Positions 58,214 to 64,000 of a stretch of DNA of 64,000 nt are shown here, one piece after another. The stretch's first letter is position 1, and the number at the start of each line of letters is the position of its first letter. Under the pieces are notes generated by a model, which worked only from the letters and a program-made list of their open reading frames with translations, did no database searches and was not told the DNA's origin. The position numbers were made by a program, and so were the translations under genes. The stretch lies in contig BQMF02000019.1 of the NCBI GenBank assembly GCA_027922465.2, forward strand, positions 1,178,001 to 1,242,000, read 5' to 3'. The stretch is from Turritopsis dohrnii (lineage: Eukaryota > Cnidaria > Hydrozoa > Anthoathecata > Oceaniidae).

Positions 58214-59122
58214 TGGGAATATATATTATGTTAACTTTTTACATTTAGTTCAAAATATTATTTATCAGCTAAAAATTCAAAACCATTGATACTAATAATT
58301 ATCTAATAATAAGAAAAAGTCAGAATTAAAGGAATGATTTGAGAAAAGAGTATCTCATCGACTACAAATTTAGTGAACTGGAGCGTAAAAAAATAAGGTA
58401 CAGTAATATGGACAAGCAAATGAAAGTAAAAAAACTCATCCAAAAACTGTCGAAAACCAAAAATTGCTTCAGAAGAAATGTTCATAAGAAATATGAAGAT
58501 ATCACCTAATATGGAGGATATCACCTAATTAACGCAAATGTCACTGCAAATATTTTCTATACCAATATTTTTTTTCTATTCTAAATGGATTTCACAAACC
58601 TCTGAGACAAAGCAAAGATGATTGCGTGGTCTCCAATGAGAGGCAAGTTCTTAACCTTTGTGCAGTTTCCTCAAAACGTTTCGCATTTTTATCGAAAAGT
58701 TTTATTGGCAAGTATTTAAGAAATTTAGAAAGTTTAGTCCCATCATTTGTTCCAAAAACTACGAGTTTAATGCACTCTTTCAAGGTTCTCTCTCTTCTTA
58801 GCCTCGCCATGCATTATACTAGCCAGTTCAGAGCTTCTTAGATGAGTTATAGTTTAAATGATCAGTATGTCAAAGAATGTGTTTTTTCTTTCTCCCCAAA
58901 ACCTTGACATTATGGTACGAGTAATTCATTTTAATTCAAACTCATCCAAGAATCTCTTCAATGGTCAGCATTTCCCTGCACCTAAGCCTAACTCCAACAC
59001 CGACCCTAAGCCTACTATTGGTCGTAGGGTAATGGTCCATCAAGCTACTGTCAGGGATGGCAAATATCCATCGGTATATTGTCCCAACATCTGCAGATTT
59101 ATATAGGATGACTTTTATTTAG
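58214..59122. other. unannotated DNA, possibly intronic
   Basis: Two open frames on opposite strands overlap at 58,592-58,841 (72 and 71 codons), and I cannot choose between them. A frame at 58,858-59,106 is proline- and asparagine-rich and not recognised. Confidence 0.35.
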
Positions 59123-59633
59123 GATCACACAACGATGACATTACTTGCTGCCAGACTCACAGATTTCCGGGATATAGTAAGGAAAAGAGAGGAAGATGAT
59201 TTCAAAAACCTACGAAATGCAGTTCTAAACAGTTTAAGAACAATAAAGGTTGGCTATTTATATTATTGCTGAATGTTTTATAAAGATTTGCTTTCTGAAC
59301 ATGGGAGCTTTTCAAACAAAAACAAGCTATCCCTTTTATAGTTTCCAACACTTTCTGGCATAAATTTAATCTGACAAATGATACTGAGTAAGAAAATGTT
59401 TTGTAGTTACGAAATCAAAATTATTTGTAACAATCTTATTGTCTCTTTTAGACCAAATTCAGTATTTCCATTCCCAAGAGCTCATCAAGGAAATGCCAAA
59501 GTGTGTCACATCGATGGTTGAAGCGAAAACTTTTTTATATCACAAGACAAATGTTAGGAAGATTGAGGAAACGGGATTATTAAGTGAAAACTTGACTATT
59601 GTAATACGCTGTTTTATCATCATGCAAACATAA
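59123..59633 (+). CDS. further exon-like segments of the unrecognised gene
   Basis: 59,123-59,248 (acceptor TTTTATTTAG, donor AAG|GTTGGC) is 42 codons, LTDFRDIVRKREEDDFKN in the middle, clearly helical and charged. From 59,452 (acceptor CTCTTTTAG) the frame QYFHSQELIKEMPKCVTS continues to a stop at 59,631-59,633. The two are not in phase if joined directly. They may belong with the 56.7-57.4 kb segments. Confidence 0.4.
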
Positions 59634-59819
59634 TCGAAACCGCTTGAGAAAGTCAACTGCCGGGCTTTGTAAAATTTGCAGCAACTGACAAACGTAATTC
59701 AGCTAAAATGTTTACCAGTGGAAAACGCAATCAAGTACACCTAATTCAAATACACCTTCCTGAACTTCTGTTTAAACACTGAATTGTGGGTGAGTTTTAT
59801 GTCTGACCACATTTAACTA

Positions 59820-59875
59820 TTGACTTAACTTGACTTAACTTGACTTCATTAACTTGACTTCATTTACTGATTTCA
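59820..59875. repeat. short tandem repeat of ACTTGACTTA/C type
   Basis: About five copies of TTGACTTAAC or TTGACTTCATTAAC in a row. Confidence 0.7.
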
Positions 59876-60350
59876 TTACTGGTACAGTGTCTATCAAAAC
59901 ATTGGATTGTTAAGAAATTAATGAGTTATTCCAAACTTACTTTTTCGAATTTCTATAATTTTTCCATTTTCAACGAAAAATACATGATGAGAAAGGTAAA
60001 ATGATATGGATTCCATAGATATAAAAATTTATAAAAATAAATTGGATATCCACTTTGAAAACAGCGGTAATATGTGAGACACAATAATACAGCCACAAAA
60101 GTGCAGCGTTTAAACGGAGATGTCAGAAAAGTTAAAAAACACAATGAAACTTTACTATTACAACTTAACATTTGTATAGGTATGCAGTTGTCTTTTTCAC
60201 AACCTTTCAGCTGGTCTGAGAGCGATAAAAAATCACGACATACTTTCAAATAAATTTTCAATATTATTTACTACAGATCAAATAAGAATTTGAGCGTACA
60301 TGTATTACGTGTGGCAACATAGCATCTGAATAAGTGCTTCCTATTGCGTC

Positions 60351-60512
60351 CAGTGGCGGATCTAGAGGTCGCAATTTGTGTAGGAGATTATTATCAATTT
60401 CAACATAAAGGGAAAACGTGCAGATGATCCCATTGGTAATATAGATCGAATTCACAAATTATGTTAACGCATTTCTCTCCAAGTTGCGCCTGCCCTCTAG
60501 ATCCGTTGCCTC
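60351..60512. mobile_element. short hAT-type MITE remnant
   Basis: It opens CAGTGGCGGATCTAGAGG, a common hAT terminus, and closes CCCTCTAGATCCGTTGCC, its inverse with a few transitions. About 160 bp, no coding. The target duplication is not recognisable. Confidence 0.65.
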
Positions 60513-61183
60513 GGCCTGTATGCCTCAGTATTACGATTTCAACTTTTTTCCTTTTACTTGTTTATTTATCCATATATATTATTGTATATTTTTGTATTAT
60601 ACTTCTACTATATAGTATATTTATATTGAGATAAAAAACATTGTTATATCCATGGTTACGGCCGAAAAGAACCACTATTATTGTAGTAATTTTTCTCATG
60701 AAATATTGTTATTATGATTTGGTATAAATTTGTGTTTGATCGCACCGTCCTCGGATTCAGCTTGCCCTTTTTGCTATTTTTCATGCGATATTCTATTTAT
60801 GTGAATCACTAATTTCTTGGCAACAAAATTGCTTAAAATAGCTTTGTGCATTTGTTGCTCGGTATGAAGTTTGCTTTACCATTCTATGTTCTAAGCCCAA
60901 ATATGTGAAAAATGCAGTTTTTCACCTATTCGAGATATCCTTCAAGTTTAACTCAGTTACGCTACCGCGACGGAACACACGAATCTCATTGTGATGCTTT
61001 ATTTTGATCTATGCCAATCATTGTGCCATAAATTGAAAGAAATAAATTACATAAATTAAAGTTGTTCTTTAAATAAACTAGAGACTAGTAATATTTACAC
61101 GATTGCAATGTTATCAGTACGTTGTTATTGCGTTGAGAATGATAGTTTACTTATTCAAAACTGTTATAACACGTTCTGTTTGA
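60513..61183. other. unannotated AT-rich DNA
   Basis: No supported feature. Confidence 0.4.
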
Positions 61184-62640
61184 TTACGACCGACCTAACC
61201 GCAGTGGATATACGCTTTTCCATCAGTTCACCAAAGTTAAGCGCTGACACTTTGAGATAGTATCTGCATGGGTCACTCCCAGAGGATACGCTTACTTATT
61301 CGGAATGTCTTCAATTTCTGCTATTATCGCAAGAACAGAGAAAGAATTTTTGCTAGTATCAGCTCCAAGAGAGAAGGATTTTAAACCATACTTCTTCCAC
61401 TGTCGATTATTTAGGATGGATCCACAACGTATGCATCTGTTCTCTTCTAGTAACGGTAGTTAAATCGTGACATAGACTTTGTTTATAGTCTTTGAACAGT
61501 TTGCAGATATGAGATGAGATCTGGTTTTCGGAAAATTCATATCCATGTGGCACTGCTTCTAAGCCTGACTACTTCCATGTTCGATTGCCTGCGACCATAC
61601 CTCAAAGTATACAACCGTTTCTGTCAGATCACAGAAGATAAGCATTGTCGGCATCGATAATATTTAGATGGGAGGCCACCACATCCCCACTTCTAAAGAC
61701 ACCCTTCATAACCTCTAAACAGTTGCTTTTCCCAAGAGAAAGGGATTTAAAAGGTTAATACTTTCATAAAAGATTTCTTAGGAGCGATTCACAATGTACG
61801 CAGCCGTTCACATGGGCATATCTGTTTCTAAATACGTCCTTCTAATCTCTAAACAGTGGCTTTTTGCAAAAGAAGAATAAATCTCTTTCCAAGCTTACAT
61901 TTCTATAGTCGAATTTTTAGAACCAATCCACAATATATACATCCGCTCTCGCTTGAAAATGGAATTTAAGGCTTTTTGCAAAGGTAAGTTCCAAGAGAGG
62001 TATTCAAAAGCTTACATATTGTAGTACTTTCAAATTTGGATGGGAGACATTATTAGTTAAGAGTTCCTTTTTCGAAGGGGACAACGAATTTTAGCCATAT
62101 CACTTCCAAGAGAATGGCATTGATAACTTCCATAGACGATTTTTTAGGGCTGATCCACAATTTATGCAGCTGGCATCGTCTAATAATGGATGGTAAGTAT
62201 TATTGGACCAGGAATATATGAGCAGACCACTTCTACGGACTTCATCTATCATCTCTAAACAGTTGTTGTTCCGCTGAGGGGAACGGATTTTACAAACATC
62301 AACACTAAGAGAAAGGGATTCCAAACCCAAGTACTTCCATTGTCGACTCTTTAAGACAAGTCCGCAATTAACGAAGCCACTATTGTCAGATTGCCAAAGG
62401 TAAGTTTCGTGGGGCCGGAGTACTGCTTCGATAAGTGTCTTTCTTGGAAACAGTTAAAACAGTTTTCAACTGCAAATTCTTACCCGACCACTTCCATGGC
62501 GGATTATCTACGCCAAGATCACAATAATTACACAAGTTTTACACGAAAGTCAAGCATTGTCACGCTATGACTGTGCATGGATGGAGGACAAGATGGCTGC
62601 GTCCGCTTCTTCAGACATTCTTCATTATCTCTAAAAAGTT
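61184..62640 (+). repeat. degenerate tandem array resembling 5S rDNA (about eight units)
   Basis: Units of about 140-230 bp contain 5S-like blocks in the right order: GCGACCATACC (61,592), GTCAGATCACAGAAGATAAGC (61,625-61,645), then TTTAGATGGGAGGCC (61,665). The first unit has GATTACGACC, CACCAAAGTTAAGCG and TATCTGCATGGGTCACTCCC. GGATGGGAGAC occurs at 62,038 and CAGATTGCCAAAGGTAAG at 62,387. Between them a shared spacer contains CTAAACAGTTG and CCAAGAGAAAGGGATT. No unit is close to an intact 5S gene, so this is a dead array or a 5S-derived repeat. Confidence 0.6.
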
Positions 62641-62834
62641 TTTATCCGAAAGTAGAGAATTGTTTCACTATATATTAATTGTCATTTGTATTTAGTCACG
62701 CAGTAAAACGCAAATACCTAATTAGCTCTCAAATTATTCGCTTTACGACATTAATTTGTCCAGACAGCCACTCTCTAATAGCAAATCAAATATTAGTATC
62801 AGTATGATTTTTGTACTTCCTCATTCAGCATAGA
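62641..62834. other. unannotated spacer
   Basis: No feature between the 5S-like array and the 2A-like motif, apart from CCACTCTCTAATAGC, which faintly recalls Helitron 5' sequence. Confidence 0.3.
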
Positions 62835-62858
62835 AATATTGAAACAAATCCTGGACCA
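62835..62858 (+). other. 2A-like NIETNPGP motif, remnant
   Basis: NIETNPGP fits the DxExNPGP ribosome-skipping signature except for Asn at the first Asp. Such motifs occur at the N-terminus of some non-LTR retrotransposon proteins. The surrounding frame is only 60 codons and breaks into Helitron sequence, so at most this is a fragment. Confidence 0.35.
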
Positions 62859-62859
62859 C

Positions 62860-63110
62860 AGTTTTCACGCTTTCACTCTCTAAATTTCAGGTCGTTTTGT
62901 GGTCACTTATTCATAAAAGTGTGTCAGACCACGGTTAATATTTTTCTACGATTAGTAAAAGGAAAGATGCCTTTACATTGCATTTTGTTTTGATCGTTTC
63001 GAACGTCTTTATTAGTTATAAATGTTTTGATTGATATAAATGTTTTAATTGTCAAGAAACGATAGACAACAACGAAAGTATTGCACGAAATTTTATTAAT
63101 GTTTTTAGGG
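62860..63110 (+). mobile_element. Helitron 5' module, truncated (plus orientation)
   Basis: TTTTCACGCTTTCACTCTC followed by GTGGTCACTTATTCATAA and ACGATAGACAACAACGAAAG is the inverse of 18,290-18,520. No terminal TC or 3' end is visible. Confidence 0.5.
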
Positions 63111-63897
63111 TAAGTCCGCTTTTGAACTTTTTGGGGTTTCTTTTGTTTTGTTTTTCTGATAGAATGGTTTCTGCATTATTCACCTGCTGCGCATAAGCGA
63201 TAGCAGTGTTTGGAAAGAGCTGGTATCCGATCCGATTCGTAAAATTTTCACTATTTTTACGTCACTACTCACATTGTGTATTTGAAAGTAATATCACGCG
63301 TTTTCGCTACATTTTTCAGCAATGTCAGCAGCAGGTGATCGAGACTTTCAGTCTTTCTTGTTACTTTTTCTTTAGGGAAGACACATAAAAGCAATATATA
63401 AACGATCGAACAAATGAATATCATGGTTTTAAATCATGATATTCATCTTCTTGCAGTTACAAAACTTTTTAAAAGCATTTTATATTTTTTTCAATTTCCG
63501 CGCTTTTAATCGTAGGAAATTGTTTGGCTTACACATTCTATCTATCTATCTGTCTCTGTAACAGTCTTTTGCCGTTTTCGAAAAATCCGAAACGACGGGA
63601 CTTCAGTTTCGGGTTCTCGTTGCTGCAAACTGCAGGCGCTTCTTAAAACTGTGTGGAATACACTGACTAATTCTAAAGTTTTTGTTTCCAGATTTGAAGT
63701 ATTAGTTCTGGTAAACTTTTTAGTACTAAATTACTATAAAAGATGGTTTATTTCTCCTAAATTATGACTTTACTTGTTTACCATTTTAGTTTTCTTGCGT
63801 TTTCTTACAAGGATAACAGTAGCAGTACCGTATTTTAGTTGTGGTTTTTTGGGCTTTTACAACTAAGCATACATAAAATCTTTGCATCACTGTACTA
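63111..63897. other. unannotated DNA
   Basis: No supported gene. A short palindrome AATATCATGGTTTTAAATCATGATATT is at about 63,418-63,444, and a (TCTA)n run is at about 63,538. Confidence 0.4.
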
Positions 63898-64000
63898 TCC
63901 TGTTATAATAATCCGCGATTGTGCATCCCACTTTTATTTTAGAGAGTGATATATTTGGTTTTCTTTTAACGGTCAAAACCTTCTTCTTTTTTCCCTTTTC
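63898..64000 (+). mobile_element. Helitron 5' end, running off the window
   Basis: After host A the element starts TCCTGTTATAATAATCCGCG and continues CATCCCACTTTTATTTTAGA, GAGAGTGATATATTT and AACGGTCAAAACCTTCTTCT. This is the same 5' region as copies ending at 19,070 and 45,253, in opposite orientation. Confidence 0.75.

Overview
This is AT-rich eukaryotic, metazoan-type DNA: spliced genes with GT-AG introns, a SOX-type HMG box, LINE remnants, Helitrons, TIR transposons, satellite and degenerate 5S-like repeats. The families seen (SWIM/PHD MULE-like transposase, zinc-finger plus tyrosine-recombinase genes, non-autonomous Helitrons) fit an early-branching marine invertebrate such as a cnidarian or sponge. 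That placement is inference; nothing in the window fixes the species. Most of the 64 kb is mobile or repetitive DNA, and only a few stretches look like real protein-coding sequence.

Layout. 1-3.5 kb: unannotated DNA, then a satellite of 128-bp monomers with higher-order periodicity. 3.5-8.8 kb: mostly featureless, one TIR element at 6.38-6.79 kb. 8.84-11.88 kb: five head-to-tail non-autonomous Helitrons on the minus strand. 13.4-28.7 kb: a phase-consistent three-exon SOX-like gene whose 14.5-kb second intron is filled with LINE, Helitron, Tigger-like, fold-back and duplicated segments. A Helitron end lies 18 bp before exon 3, and a LINE remnant begins just after its stop. 31.1-34.25 kb: a 3.1-kb fold-back element whose arms resemble the satellite; a partial copy lies at 41.3-42.9 kb. 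34.4-36.3 kb: a C-rich repeat with telomere-like hexamers next to a decayed minus-strand gene with a zinc finger and a Crypton-like tyrosine recombinase domain. 37.9-39.4 and 43.0-45.25 kb: more Helitrons, the last with canonical ends and an A/T insertion site.

The most striking locus is 49,396-52,338. It is a 2,927-bp transposon with perfect 32-bp TIRs and an 8-bp target duplication (AAACTTAT). Inside it is a six-exon gene for a MULE-transposase-like C-terminal region, a SWIM zinc finger and a C-terminal PHD finger. All splice phases agree once two one-base homopolymer indels are allowed for. One intron is bounded by a 40-bp direct repeat containing AGGT, as expected if it arose by local duplication. 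56.7-59.6 kb holds exon-like segments of an unrecognised gene and a 717-bp hAT-like element with a perfect 8-bp TSD. 61.2-62.6 kb is a degenerate tandem array resembling 5S rDNA. The window ends inside another Helitron.

There is no operon-like organisation. The coding pieces are independent, and the common theme is transposons nested in and decaying around a few genes.
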